This document shows, one piece after another, positions 1 to 10,700 of a DNA stretch of 64,000 bases. The translations under genes were made by a program, and so were the position numbers. The notes beneath the pieces were generated by a model, which was given only the letters and a program-made list of their open reading frames with translations, did no database searches and was not told the DNA's origin. The first letter of the stretch is position 1; every line of letters starts with the position of its first letter. Origin of the DNA: an uncultured Clostridia bacterium (GTDB lineage Bacteria; Bacillota; Clostridia; Christensenellales; CAG-138); NCBI GenBank assembly GCA_947168855.1, contig CAMVNO010000006.1, positions 1 to 64,000 on the forward strand. The letters are read 5' to 3'.

Positions 1-1470
1 CGATGTCCTCGACGTCCTTGGTCTGCGTCTCGAACGCTTCGTTTTCGAACGTCGCCGTGTAGGTCGTCGTGCCTGCGCCTTCGCAGGTCGCCGGCGTCTT
101 GACTTCGCTCGTCGTGTTGACCGTCTCGGTCTCGACATGGCTTTCGTCGTTCTTGCAGACGCGGGTCGCCGTCACAGTGCTGTTGTCAGCTGCCCACTCG
201 TAGGTCGGTTCGTCCCAATCGTGTCCGAGTGCGGCGATGTCCTCGACGTCCTTGGTCTGCGTCTCGAACGCTTCGTTTTCGAACGTCGCCGTGTAGGTCG
301 TTTCGCCCGATTCTTCGCAGGTCGCAGGCTTCGTTACTTCACCGATGCCCGGAGCCAGTTCGGTCTCCTTATGCGTTGCATCGTTCTTGCAGACGCGCTC
401 TGCGGTGCAGTTGTTGTTCTCGTCCCACGTATAGGTCGGGGTATCCCAGTCGTGTCCGATCGGCTCGACGTCGACCGTCTTGGTCTGGGTCTCGAACGCT
501 TCGTTTTCGAACGTTGCGGTGTAGGTGCCTACGCCCGCGTCTTCGCAGGTCGGATCGGTCGTGACCGCATACGTCGCGGTGACGGTTTCGGTCTCGACGT
601 GAGTTGCATCGTTTGCGCACACACGCGTTGCCGTTACGGTGCTGTTGTCCGCTGCCCACTCGTAGGTCGGTTCGTCCCAATCATGTCCGGTTGCCGGGAT
701 TGTCTCCATCTTCGTCTGTACCTCGAACATGGGGTTCTCGAACGCTGCGCTCGTCCAGGTCTTGGAGCCCGCTTCCGTGCAGGTCGCGTCAACCGTCGTA
801 AGCGTCGTGCTGACCGTTTCGGTCTCAATTTCGTCACATTCGGTGCAGGAACGGGTCGCCGTTACCGTGCTGTTGTCTTCCGCCCATACATAGGTCGGTT
901 CGGACCAGATATGGACGTGCTGTGTCGCAATGTACAGATAGCCGTAATGCCATCCGTCGCCGCCCTGGCCGTCCGGGCGGAAGAAGACCGTTACGTCGCC
1001 CGCCTGGTTCGCGCCGACAACGTAGTTGGTGCCCTGATCCGGATACCAGGTAATGATCGTCGTGCCTTCCGCCTTGACCGCCTTGAACTCGTCGCCTGCC
1101 GCGAGGGTGATCTGCAGCAGGTACTCGGACGCGTTGTCGGAATTCACTTCGAACTTCTTGGTCGTATCGACCGCCCATTCGGTGACGGAACCGACCAGAT
1201 AGTAGCCGAGGTCGACTTCTTTGACCTGTTCTTCGAACGCTTCGTTTTCAAACGTCGCGGTGTAGACTGCCTTATCGGCCGTCTCGGTGCGGACCGCTGT
1301 GACCGTCTCGGTCAAGGTGTGCTCGCTGTTGCGCTCGCAGACCGCCGTCGCGGTGCAGGTCCAGCCGTTTTCATCCTGCGTCCATTCATAGGTCGGCGTG
1401 CCCCAGATGTGGTCAAGCGCCGGGAACGGGATCTCTTCCTGCTCGTCAAGGTCGAGGACTTCGCCGCGTT
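1..1470 (-). repeat. Tandem protein repeats (roughly 70-80 aa units, with a YYLVGSVTEW module inserted) at the protease C-terminus
   Basis: Repeated GHDWDEPTYEWAADNSTVTATRVCxNDxxHVETET...ATCExxGxxTYTATFENEAFETQTKxVExI units. Confidence 0.85.
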
Positions 1471-4400
1471 CGAGCGTGTCGACCTCGATCGTGGATTCGC
1501 CTTCGCCGCAGCTCTGTGCCGTAAAGGTCAGCGTTGCGATCGGCGTGTTTGCCGCAAGCGGCGTCTCGCCCTTCATTGCATACGCAACGGTGACGATGCC
1601 CTTCTCCTCATCGACGTGGATGGCAACGTAGAGGTTATCTGCCGTGCCCTTCTCGTTTGCGGAAAGGGTCAGCGTTTCCGGATCGTACACGACCGCGAAC
1701 AGACCGTTTTCGGAAGCAACGCTCTCGGAGAACGGAATCACGCCTTCGGTTGCAACGCCGATGACCGTGTTCAAGATGTGCATACGGCTTGCGCCAATGA
1801 TCGCTTCTACGCCGTCTTCGGGCTCTTCCGGTTCAACGACCGGCTCTTCCGGCTCTTCAACCGGCTCTTCCGGCTCTTCAACCGGTTCTTCGACCGGCTC
1901 TTCCGGCTCTTCAACCGGTTCTTCAACCGGCTCTTCCGGCTCTTCAACCGGTTCTTCCGGTTCTTCGTTCGGCATCTCGGGCAGCTCGATCGGTTCATTG
2001 ACCGCTTCGACCACACCCTTGCTGCTGCTCTTCGCCGCTTCCGCTGCGAAGCGCGCCATGATGTCGGGCGTCATGAGCTGTTCACGGCTCATCAGGACCC
2101 GGAGCGAAGACGGATCGAAGGTCTCGCCGCCCATGAGCTCGTCGCCGGGTTCAACGGACGCCGGTGCGACAGAGCCGTTCGTGTACAGACCGGCTACCGG
2201 CCAAACCTTCTCGCCGAAGTTGCCTGCACGGTAGAACTTTCTGTTCGAGCTGTCGTTCGCATTCGCGAGGATGTACAGTTCGGCATAATCGCCGTCCTGA
2301 TGCGTCCAGTAGAGATGCGTGCCGTCATAGTAGATGGAGTTGTACTGGAGCCCCGCGGTGATGCCGGTGTCGTACACAAACGTCGGTGCGCTGAAGCTGA
2401 CGCCCGTGCTGTTGCTATACGTCATGTTGGTCTGCCAGATCTTACCGGTCTCATCGAGGAAATAGTATCCTGTTGTGCCGGCTGTCCAAGTCGACGAGGA
2501 ACGGTTTCTGACGCAAACCGCGACCGCATATGCATCGCCGACGTCCGTCTCGGCAAGTTCAAGCAAGCCAAACGGGAGACCGCTATAGGTTCCGCCGGCA
2601 TTTTCATTATATGTAGGTGTTAAGTTGCCGAAAATGAGGTAACCTGCGAAAGCATATACGTAGTAGTCACTGCCGAAATAGGCAGAAACAGGCGCCATAC
2701 CAAATGCCACAACATAGTTATTGCCGAGTTCTTCCATTGCATACGAGGAAGAACGGTCTACCGAATACATCAAAGACGTACTGAGGTCATTCGTAATTGC
2801 ATACAGTGACGATGTGGTCGGCATAAACGCGCTCGTGACGTAGACGCCCGTGCCCGTATTGTGGCGCTTGGTCCACGTCGGCAGGTTGTTCGCATTGAAG
2901 TAGGAGAAGAAGACGTTGCCGTTCTCGTCCCAGACCGCCGCGCTCAGTTCCTTATTGATTGCAACAACAGTGACATGGCACTCGCCGAACTTGGTCGTGT
3001 CTGCATTCGACGTCGCCTTGATCGTCGTGGTACCTGCCGCAACCGCGGTGACCACGCCGACGTCGCTGACCGTCGCGATGCTCGGATTGTCCGAAGACCA
3101 GGTGACCGAGCGATCCGTCGCCGTCAGCGGCGCGACCTTTGCGGTCAGGGAAGCGGTGTCGCCCTTATAGAGTTCGAGCGTCGCCGGGCTGACCGTAACG
3201 GACATGACGCTGTACGGATCGACCTCGTAGCTGATCGTGGTCTTGACGTACATATAGACGCTGTTGGTCGCGGTGTTCAGGCTGAAGTTATTGTTGTAGT
3301 ACCGCAGATAACGGCTGTTGTTGGACAGACGGTTGTTCGTGCCGTTCCACGTCCAGTCTCTGCGGCTGGTTTCCTTGGTGATGGTCAGCGCGTTACTGTT
3401 GCTGCGGCGCAGATACCAACCGTTGTTGTTGAAGGTAAACGTGCCGTTCGTGCTGCCGGTGCCCGCCGTCCAGACGCTGGTCGCTGCAACGTCCGCGCTC
3501 TCCACGTACGGCTGACCGTTCGTATCGGTCGTGCCCGCCTGAACCGCGGTCGCAACTGCGCCGGAGGTCGCAGTCGTCTGCGAGCTGTTCAGCGTGTAGT
3601 ACAGCGCATAGCCCGCGCCCGCCGAATTGCGGTTCATGATCAGGTAGTCATCGCCCGCGGTGACGGTGTTCGTCAGAACGTAGACCGTCTTTTCAACGTG
3701 GGTGTTGTTGTTGACCTTGACTGCATACGCTGCTTCATTGCCCGCATAGTCGGCAATAAACACCGCAACGTAACCCTGTGCGTTCGCGATCGCGTCGGTC
3801 GCGTCAATCGAAACCTCGGCGGTCGGTGTGCCCGGCGCGACCTGCTTATAGATCACGCTGCCGTCCAGAGACAGAATGCCGACGTATGCAAGGTTCTGAT
3901 CGTCGCTCGCATAGACCGTAAGCGTGCTGCCGTTGAGCGTCGGATTGCTGGTGAAGGTCGGCGCGGTGTCGTCGACCGTAAAGTCGAAGCCCACGAACGC
4001 GCCCTTGCCGAGCTTGTTGCTTTCGAGAATCTCATCGAATCTCGCCTTGGTCAGTTCGCCTGCGTCTGCAGCGGTCATGTCGCCGCTGACCTTCATCACA
4101 TTGTACTCGGGGATTGCATAGAAGCCGACGCGCACGCGGTCGCCTTCGCTGATGCCGCTGTACTCGTTCAGCGCCTTGTTGACGTTGTAGGTCTTGGTCA
4201 TGGTGTTCTGCCACGTCCCGCCGTTTACATAGTACCAGAGACCTTCGACGGACTGACCCGTGACAGTCGAGTAAACGATGTTGCTCACGTTGCCGTCTCC
4301 GTCGAGCTTGGTGACTGCATAGCCCGTGCCGCCCGCGTTGCGGATCATGTTATAGGCGATGTCGTTGATCTTCGCATCGCTGCGGATCGCAAGACGCGCT

Positions 4401-7400
4401 TCGGGGAAGCCGTTCTCCTCGACCATGTACGGGTTGCCGGAGAACTTCGCCAGCGTGCCGTTGGTGGTGATGCGCATGTAGTTCGTGCCCGCCGCCGCGT
4501 TGCCGGAGTAGTTCAGCTGGTCGTTGCCGTACAGGTTCTCGGTGTAGGAGTTGGTATCGAACATCGACGGATCCGTGAAGCTGCCGAAGTAGCCGAGGAT
4601 CGGGATCGTGTGTTCGTGTTCATAGCTGACGCCTTCCTGGTCTGCCGTGACGCAATCCACATAGGTGTAGCCTTCGAGCCATGCGCCGCCCTCTTTCTCG
4701 AGCGCAGCCTTCTGCTCTGCGGTCAGATTGATGTGGACCGTGACCTGCGCCTTGTCGTTCGGACCGACAAAGTAGCCTTCCTGCGCTGCGCCGCCTTCCC
4801 AGTCGAGCAGCAGCTTCGCGTCGCGGGAGGTGATCATTCCGTCGCCGTCCATATCCGCAACGGTGAAGTCATAGCTTTCATCGTCCTCTTCGAGGTTGCC
4901 GCTGACGAGCTCGAGGATCGCCTGTGCGTCCTTATCGTCGGTGACGCCGTCCTTATTGACGTCGTGCTCCTCAGCAGGCGCCTGACCGTTCCACTCATAG
5001 CTGTCGCCGCCCAGGGGCAGGATCGCCGTCTTGCGGGACAGGGTGTCGCCGTTGACCGCCTGCGTGAACAGGATGGTGCCGAGCTCATACTCGAGCGTCT
5101 TGTCGGTGAGGTTATAGACGGTGAACTTGTAGGTGTACTCGCCCGCCTTCTCGGGATCGTCGCCCAGCTCGACCTTGACCTTGCCGTCCGCAGCCGCGTT
5201 GGTTTCGGAGGTGAGGTAGGCTTCGTCCATCATGATGACGGACTTCGCTTCGATCGCCTTACTGACCTCAACGAGACCTGCGCCCTGCTGCAGGATCGAC
5301 AGGAACGCGCCCTGATTGATCATCGGCGTTGCCGTCGACATCAGCAAGCTCTGCGCGATTGCGCGGAGGCTGTAGCCGCTCATCAGGTCGGCGTTGTCGG
5401 GTGCATTCTCCCTGAGGTACTGCATCAGCACCGCCGAAAGACCGGTGATGTGCGGCGCCGCCATGGAGGTACCGGACATCAGACCGTACTGGTTGGACGC
5501 GGTCGTGGAGCTGCCGTCGATGCCATATACGGAATAGATGTCGCCGCCCGGCGCGGTGATGTCCGGCTTCATCAGAAGGGAGCCCGGAACGCCCCAGGAG
5601 CTGAAATCGGTGATCTCTGCGTCTTCACGCGGCGTAACCGTACTGACCTCGGTCGTGGTGACCTGCACACTGCCGGTGTAGTAGGTGACGCCGTTTGCCG
5701 TGTTGGCGGTCTTGCCTTCCTTAATTGCATTTGCGTCCTTCAGGGTGATCGTAACATACGGGAACCTACCTGTGAAATCGGTCAGATCCATGTGGATCAC
5801 GCCCTCGGTGTTGTTCGCAACGATCAAGCCCTTCGGATTGTAGCTCTTGACGTTTTCGCCCTTCTCAACGAAGGAGAGCTCGCCGCGGTTCATGATGACG
5901 ATCTTGCCGGAAAGGCCGACCGCGCTGTTGACCGCCGCATAATCCTCTGACGTGCCCTTCGCGTCGATGTAGACGTAGTCCCAGGTGCCTGCAACCGTCG
6001 TCATCGCCGGGTTGGTGTACGCCGTGCCTTCGCTGCTCTCAAGATCTTCGGTGTAGAAGACCTGCTGGCTGCCGTTGAACATCAGCGGCGTGCCGGTGGT
6101 CAGCGTGTTCTGCGCCGCCGCGACGCCCATGCTATGGACGTAGGAGCCCGGAGAACCACCGGTATGGAAGCTCGCGTCCTCCGCATACAGCTTATGAGAC
6201 GTGAACTGATCGGCTGCATACGCATTGCCCGCCGAAATGGACAGGACCATGTGGAGGTTTTCATTATTGACGAGACCGTTCAGGATATCCTGATAGGAAG
6301 AACTATAGGTATAGCCGGGCGCTCCGGAACCGAGCGACAGGTTGCATGCGTCCGCTTCGAGCACGACCGCGTCTTCGATTGCCGCGAAGTAGTCGGAATC
6401 GTATGCGCCGCCGCCTGCGCCGAAGACCTTCATGATAAGGAGCTGCGCGTCAGGCGCCATACCGACCGCACCGACGTAATCCACAGCTTCTTCCCAGTTC
6501 GAACCGTTCTTGATGAAGCGGTTCGCCGCCGCGATACCGGCAACGTGCGAGCCGTGGTTGCTGCCCGCGTCGTTGTGCGTCATCGTGGTATTTCTGTCGA
6601 CATAGTTGTACGCGAACGGGATCTTATCGCCGTTGTTCAGCTTGATCGCGCCGGATGCGTTCAGACCGGAGGACGGAATGCTGCTCATCAGATCGACCGT
6701 CTTGCCCTCCGCACGGACCAATTCGATCGCGTGGTTGAAGCCAGCGTCTGCAAAGGACTGATGCGTCGCATCGATACCGGTATCGATGATCGCGACTCTG
6801 CTGCCTGCGCCGGTGTAGCCGAGCGTGTTCCACGCATACTGCGCGCCGACCATGTTTGCACTGGTGTTCGCAGTGTTCGGCTCTGCGTCGACGGGCTTGG
6901 GCGCTTCATACTGCGTTTCCAGCTCGACGGACTTGACGCCTTCCATGCCGCGGATCAGCGCAACGTCCTTGTACGGGATCTCAACGGAGATCGCGTTTGC
7001 AAGGAGCGTCAGGTTCCATTTGACGGTCAGTTCATGACCGACAACCTGCTCGATCTTCGCCTGCAGGGTATCCTGCTGCTTTCTGAGCTTTTCACGGTAC
7101 GATTTCGCACCGCTGCTCTGGACCTCGTAGCCCTTATCGATCGTGGACTTGCCGTCCAGGAAGATGGAGACGCGGACGATCTTGTTGAGGTCGGTGATCT
7201 CGAGCTCTGCGGGATCGAAACCGTCGCCCTCTTCTTCGTCTTCCTCGCCCAGCTTGTGGACGTGCAGTTTCGCGGGATCCATTTCCTCCACTTCGAGCTC
7301 GATGGGAGTTTCGGGTTCCGCCTGGTCAGTCGTGCCGTCGGCGATTGCCCGCGAAATACCGGTCGTGATCGGCATCGTGAGCAGCATCAAAGCCGCCACC

Positions 7401-7432
7401 AGCACGGAAAGAAGTCTTCTCATTTTAGACAT
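1..7432 (-). CDS. Secreted S8 (subtilisin-like) serine protease, multidomain, 3' end beyond window
   Basis: Hand translation of the minus strand from ATG at 7432 (or 7423): signal peptide MRRLLSVLVAALMLLTMPITTG; catalytic motifs VAIIDTGID, NHGSHVAGI, GLMSGTSMAAPH; PA-like insert; internal dockerin-like segment; BIG2-like segment (VTVSPATLELYKGDTASLTAKV); EPEEPVEEP linker; C-terminal repeats. No stop before position 1, so absent from the ORF track. Confidence 0.93.
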   Translation of the reverse strand, partial: MSKMRRLLSVLVAALMLLTMPITTGISRAIADGTTDQAEPETPIELEVEEMDPAKLHVHKLGEEDEEEGDGFDPAELEITDLNKIVRVSIFLDGKSTIDKGYEVQSSGAKSYREKLRKQQDTLQAKIEQVVGHELTVKWNLTLLANAISVEIPYKDVALIRGMEGVKSVELETQYEAPKPVDAEPNTANTSANMVGAQYAWNTLGYTGAGSRVAIIDTGIDATHQSFADAGFNHAIELVRAEGKTVDLMSSIPSSGLNASGAIKLNNGDKIPFAYNYVDRNTTMTHNDAGSNHGSHVAGIAAANRFIKNGSNWEEAVDYVGAVGMAPDAQLLIMKVFGAGGGAYDSDYFAAIEDAVVLEADACNLSLGSGAPGYTYSSSYQDILNGLVNNENLHMVLSISAGNAYAADQFTSHKLYAEDASFHTGGSPGSYVHSMGVAAAQNTLTTGTPLMFNGSQQVFYTEDLESSEGTAYTNPAMTTVAGTWDYVYIDAKGTSEDYAAVNSAVGLSGKIVIMNRGELSFVEKGENVKSYNPKGLIVANNTEGVIHMDLTDFTGRFPYVTITLKDANAIKEGKTANTANGVTYYTGSVQVTTTEVSTVTPREDAEITDFSSWGVPGSLLMKPDITAPGGDIYSVYGIDGSSTTASNQYGLMSGTSMAAPHITGLSAVLMQYLRENAPDNADLMSGYSLRAIAQSLLMSTATPMINQGAFLSILQQGAGLVEVSKAIEAKSVIMMDEAYLTSETNAAADGKVKVELGDDPEKAGEYTYKFTVYNLTDKTLEYELGTILFTQAVNGDTLSRKTAILPLGGDSYEWNGQAPAEEHDVNKDGVTDDKDAQAILELVSGNLEEDDESYDFTVADMDGDGMITSRDAKLLLDWEGGAAQEGYFVGPNDKAQVTVHINLTAEQKAALEKEGGAWLEGYTYVDCVTADQEGVSYEHEHTIPILGYFGSFTDPSMFDTNSYTENLYGNDQLNYSGNAAAGTNYMRITTNGTLAKFSGNPYMVEENGFPEARLAIRSDAKINDIAYNMIRNAGGTGYAVTKLDGDGNVSNIVYSTVTGQSVEGLWYYVNGGTWQNTMTKTYNVNKALNEYSGISEGDRVRVGFYAIPEYNVMKVSGDMTAADAGELTKARFDEILESNKLGKGAFVGFDFTVDDTAPTFTSNPTLNGSTLTVYASDDQNLAYVGILSLDGSVIYKQVAPGTPTAEVSIDATDAIANAQGYVAVFIADYAGNEAAYAVKVNNNTHVEKTVYVLTNTVTAGDDYLIMNRNSAGAGYALYYTLNSSQTTATSGAVATAVQAGTTDTNGQPYVESADVAATSVWTAGTGSTNGTFTFNNNGWYLRRSNSNALTITKETSRRDWTWNGTNNRLSNNSRYLRYYNNNFSLNTATNSVYMYVKTTISYEVDPYSVMSVTVSPATLELYKGDTASLTAKVAPLTATDRSVTWSSDNPSIATVSDVGVVTAVAAGTTTIKATSNADTTKFGECHVTVVAINKELSAAVWDENGNVFFSYFNANNLPTWTKRHNTGTGVYVTSAFMPTTSSLYAITNDLSTSLMYSVDRSSSYAMEELGNNYVVAFGMAPVSAYFGSDYYVYAFAGYLIFGNLTPTYNENAGGTYSGLPFGLLELAETDVGDAYAVAVCVRNRSSSTWTAGTTGYYFLDETGKIWQTNMTYSNSTGVSFSAPTFVYDTGITAGLQYNSIYYDGTHLYWTHQDGDYAELYILANANDSSNRKFYRAGNFGEKVWPVAGLYTNGSVAPASVEPGDELMGGETFDPSSLRVLMSREQLMTPDIMARFAAEAAKSSSKGVVEAVNEPIELPEMPNEEPEEPVEEPEEPVEEPVEEPEEPVEEPVEEPEEPVEEPEEPVVEPEEPEDGVEAIIGASRMHILNTVIGVATEGVIPFSESVASENGLFAVVYDPETLTLSANEKGTADNLYVAIHVDEEKGIVTVAYAMKGETPLAANTPIATLTFTAQSCGEGESTIEVDTLERGEVLDLDEQEEIPFPALDHIWGTPTYEWTQDENGWTCTATAVCERNSEHTLTETVTAVRTETADKAVYTATFENEAFEEQVKEVDLGYYLVGSVTEWAVDTTKKFEVNSDNASEYLLQITLAAGDEFKAVKAEGTTIITWYPDQGTNYVVGANQAGDVTVFFRPDGQGGDGWHYGYLYIATQHVHIWSEPTYVWAEDNSTVTATRSCTECDEIETETVSTTLTTVDATCTEAGSKTWTSAAFENPMFEVQTKMETIPATGHDWDEPTYEWAADNSTVTATRVCANDATHVETETVTATYAVTTDPTCEDAGVGTYTATFENEAFETQTKTVDVEPIGHDWDTPTYTWDENNNCTAERVCKNDATHKETELAPGIGEVTKPATCEESGETTYTATFENEAFETQTKDVEDIAALGHDWDEPTYEWAADNSTVTATRVCKNDESHVETETVNTTSEVKTPATCEGAGTTTYTATFENEAFETQTKDVEDI
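1812..1975 (-). repeat. Low-complexity tandem repeat encoding a (EPEEPVEEP)n linker
   Basis: Repeated ccggctcttccggctcttcaa units; encodes NEEPEEPVEEPEEPVEEPVEEPEEPVEEP. Confidence 0.9.
4798..4978 (-). other. Dockerin-like EF-hand pair inside the S8 protease
   Basis: HDVNKDGVTDDKDAQAILELVSG...DFTVADMDGDGMITSRDAKLLLDWEGG: two Ca-binding loop/helix repeats. Confidence 0.7.
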
Positions 7433-7663
7433 CCTTCGTTTGCTTCCCCTTTCTTTATTTTGACCTTTTCATGTGCGCACCGACGCGATTGCCGCAGGGG
7501 CTCTCATTCGATTCGCACATTATATATTGCCAACAGTAATTGTAACCTATTGTTGAACATTTTGCAAGAAAAAAATAAAGGAATTATGAATTTTTATCTG
7601 TCGTCTTACGACATTTACGGGCAATATCGTTCATTACATACATTGTGTGCATAATTATGAAAA

Positions 7664-7697
7664 ACCGATGCGGTCCCGTTTGGGACCGCATCGGAGT
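7664..7697 (-). terminator. Intrinsic terminator of the lipase-fold gene
   Basis: Perfect 13-bp stem CCGATGCGGTCCC/GGGACCGCATCGG with a T run on the minus strand. Confidence 0.85.
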
Positions 7698-7722
7698 CGA
7701 TTAGGTGTCGTTTTCCTTCGGA

Positions 7723-10700
7723 TCAGTGGCTGCTGTTGCCGTTGGTCTTGTTGATGTCCGACGAATTACCATTCACGATGTTTGCGAACTTCGAGTAGCG
7801 GTAAATCGCAATCGCCATGTTAACCGCTTTCTCGTTGTTCCCGCTACGCGCCAGCAGGGTCTGCACATAGGACAGACCGGACAGGTTGCTCAGCGTGATC
7901 GTGCCGCTGTCTGTAACGATCGTGAACGTGTGCGGCGTGCTCAGCTTATGCGCCGGAATATTCGCAAGCTCGACCATGCGCTTTATGCTGCCGATCTCTT
8001 TCACTTCGGCAGAATTGTCATCGATCATTGCCGTGTATTCGGCTGTCGCTGCATTTCTCGGCGCAAACGTCACGCGGATCGTCGTATCACTGTCCAAAAG
8101 CAGTGCGTAGCCCAGGCTCTTAAGGTTGGGAGTGGAACCCTCTTCGGCTTGCGCCGTGGCCGCAAAGGCCGCAACCGCAGTCGTCGCATCCGTAAGGTCA
8201 TCGTCGGTGTAGGTCGTGTAGACCTTCTCCATCGCCGCATGATCATCCGGCACATTCCATTCGTCGCCTCTGGCTTCATCCAGATATGCCTGCACATAGT
8301 GACCGAGGTCCGCCGTCGCCTTGATCAGGTTCACGACATCATCGGAGTACAGCTCCGGATGCGCTTCATAATTGGCGTCGAACGCATCGAAGTAGTCCAT
8401 GACGCTGTATTCCTTGACAAGCGTCTGCGCTACGCCGTCCACCGTGTAGTTCAGCGTCGCGGTGATGGTATCCGCCATCTGGATCGTGCCCACATAGTAC
8501 GTGAAGCCGTAGTAGCCGTTGGTGTTCGTCGGCAGATCGGAGGAGAACGCAACCGAGCTGTCCTCGCCGTCCATGCCCTCAATCGTGAAGTCGACGCCTT
8601 CGTACACATAGCCTTCGATCTCAGGCAGACGGACGTAGAACCGTACGCCGATCTTTCCGGACAGCAGCAACGACTGCGTCATGAACGCCGGTCCTTCGCT
8701 GAAATAGACCTTGATCACAATGTCATAGTCGGGCATCGTGAAGGTCTTGTCCGTGTCGTTCCAATTGAGCGCGCCGAGCTCAATCTGCTCGAGATCGTTC
8801 TCGCCTGCGCCAGTGCGCTTGTAGATCTCGGTGTACCGGTACACATACCCCTCGTCCGGCTTCGCCGTGAGCGTGACCATCGCCGTGACGTCGGGTGCGA
8901 TCGGATCGATGCTCGCCGTACCGCCGCCGATCGCAATCACCTCCGCGGTGTGCAGGCGGGAAATATAGAAGTAACCGCCGGTGAAGAAGTCATTCCACCA
9001 GTTGCCCGCCGGACGGAAGTAGACGTTCACGTTGCCGGAATGCGGATAGTCGACGGTGTAGTTTCCGCCGTAGTCCGGATACCAGTTGAGCTTGTTCGTG
9101 CCCTCTGCCCGGACCACCTTGATCTCGGCGCCGACCGCGAGGTCTGCGACGTTCAGCAGGTACTCGCCCTCCGCCGCGGCGTTCGCCGTGAAGCGATAGG
9201 TCTCGTCGACCTCCCAGTCCGTCATGGAGCCGATCAGGTAGTAGCCGATCTCGACCGTCCTGGTGTCGGTATAGGTCTCGCCCTCGAACTCGACCGTCGC
9301 GGTGTAGACCGCCAGATCGCCGTTTTCGGTGCGGACGATGTCCGTCGTACTGCGGGTCTCGACGTGCGTGCCGTCGTTTGCGCAGGTGAAGGTCGCGGTC
9401 GCTTCTGTGAGACCGTCCCACGTCCACGCGGGCGTGCCGTAGTTATGTCCGGTCGCCGGGATCAGCGCGTTCTTGATCTCGTCGTCGTACCACGCGGAGT
9501 TGACCTGGCTGCAGCGGCAGATCACGTGCGCGACGCCCGGCTCGGTGCAGGTCGGCGCCTGCTTGATCTCGACGATCTCATAGCTGTGCGTGTGCTGCGG
9601 ACGGTGGCTCGCGTTCGTGTAAAGCGAATTGTTCGTGTTGAATGTCGTATCCGGTTCGGACAGCAGCGCCGTCTGAATCAGGTAGTAGTTCTCCATGTAG
9701 TGCGGGTCGATGATCTTGGTCGCGTAGCTCGTGATCAAGTTCATCTTGCCGAAGTCGAACCGGTCTGCAAGGTCATAGGACGTCAGGAAGCTCAAACCCG
9801 CGGAAACACCGAGGTTACCCATCGTGATCGCCAGAAGCTGCATTGCGTAGGCGGGCGTCTGGCAGCAGGAATACTTATTGATCCACCCATTGCCGTCCCG
9901 AATGCAGTAACTGTATTTCTTGGTATGCTCGTTATAATCGTTCCAGTTGCTGTCCGTAAAATAAGATTTTCTGGAACCGTCTCTGTATTCGCCGACAGTC
10001 TCGCCATTATGCGTATGATAGCTTCCTACGGTATCGCTGCTCTTGCAGTGGTAGACGTACACGTCCCACCAGCCTTCCACAACGTTGCTGCTGTTCTTTG
10101 TCATGGAGGTAAACTTGCCGACCAGCGTGGCGAGATCGTTGGAATACGAATACGACTTCGTGTTCAGAATGCTGCTGCGCTGCGAGGAAGACGCGTTGTG
10201 CGCGGCAATGGTCGCCGATCTGCCGTAACGGGTGAAGCCCCATTCGGGCATCGGCAGCATCGGAACGAAGTCGTCGCCGTTGACGAGGTTGAAGATGCAG
10301 TCGTACTTCGCCGCCGACGCCTCGGTGTTCGCCGTGGTGTTCGGAGAAGCGTAGGTATATGCGTAAACCTTGTGTCCCTCGTCGATGCAGGACGCGCTGA
10401 CGATGTTTGCGATCGCCGCGCCGCGGGAGTGACCGGAAAGCCAGAAGATCGGCGTCGCTTCGGAATCCACGAACTTGGTCATATACGCCGCAAGCGCGGT
10501 GTAGATGCGCGACGCGCACATGTCGAAGCCGCGGTGATTCGACTTGCGGTTCCAGCTGCCATTCATCTGACGCGGGTTCTTTCCATCGACGCAATCGTAA
10601 TCGTCCAGGAAGCGGTGCAGATCGCCGACGTCGAAGTTAGAGCACCATTCCTTTTCGGTGCTGTTTGTGCCGCGCACGAAGACCGTGATGATCTCATACT

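Noticed and set aside
1812-1975. Possible minisatellite/CRISPR-like array
   Set aside because: In-frame Pro-Glu linker repeat within the protease gene; no spacers.
137-2623. 828-aa plus-strand ORF MAFVVLADAGRR...
   Set aside because: Antisense to the S8 protease C-terminal repeats; Arg/Val-rich shadow translation with no domain signature.
2861-7654. Long plus-strand ORFs (1029 aa and 506 aa)
   Set aside because: Antisense shadows of the S8 protease, whose minus-strand frame carries a complete catalytic triad and signal peptide.
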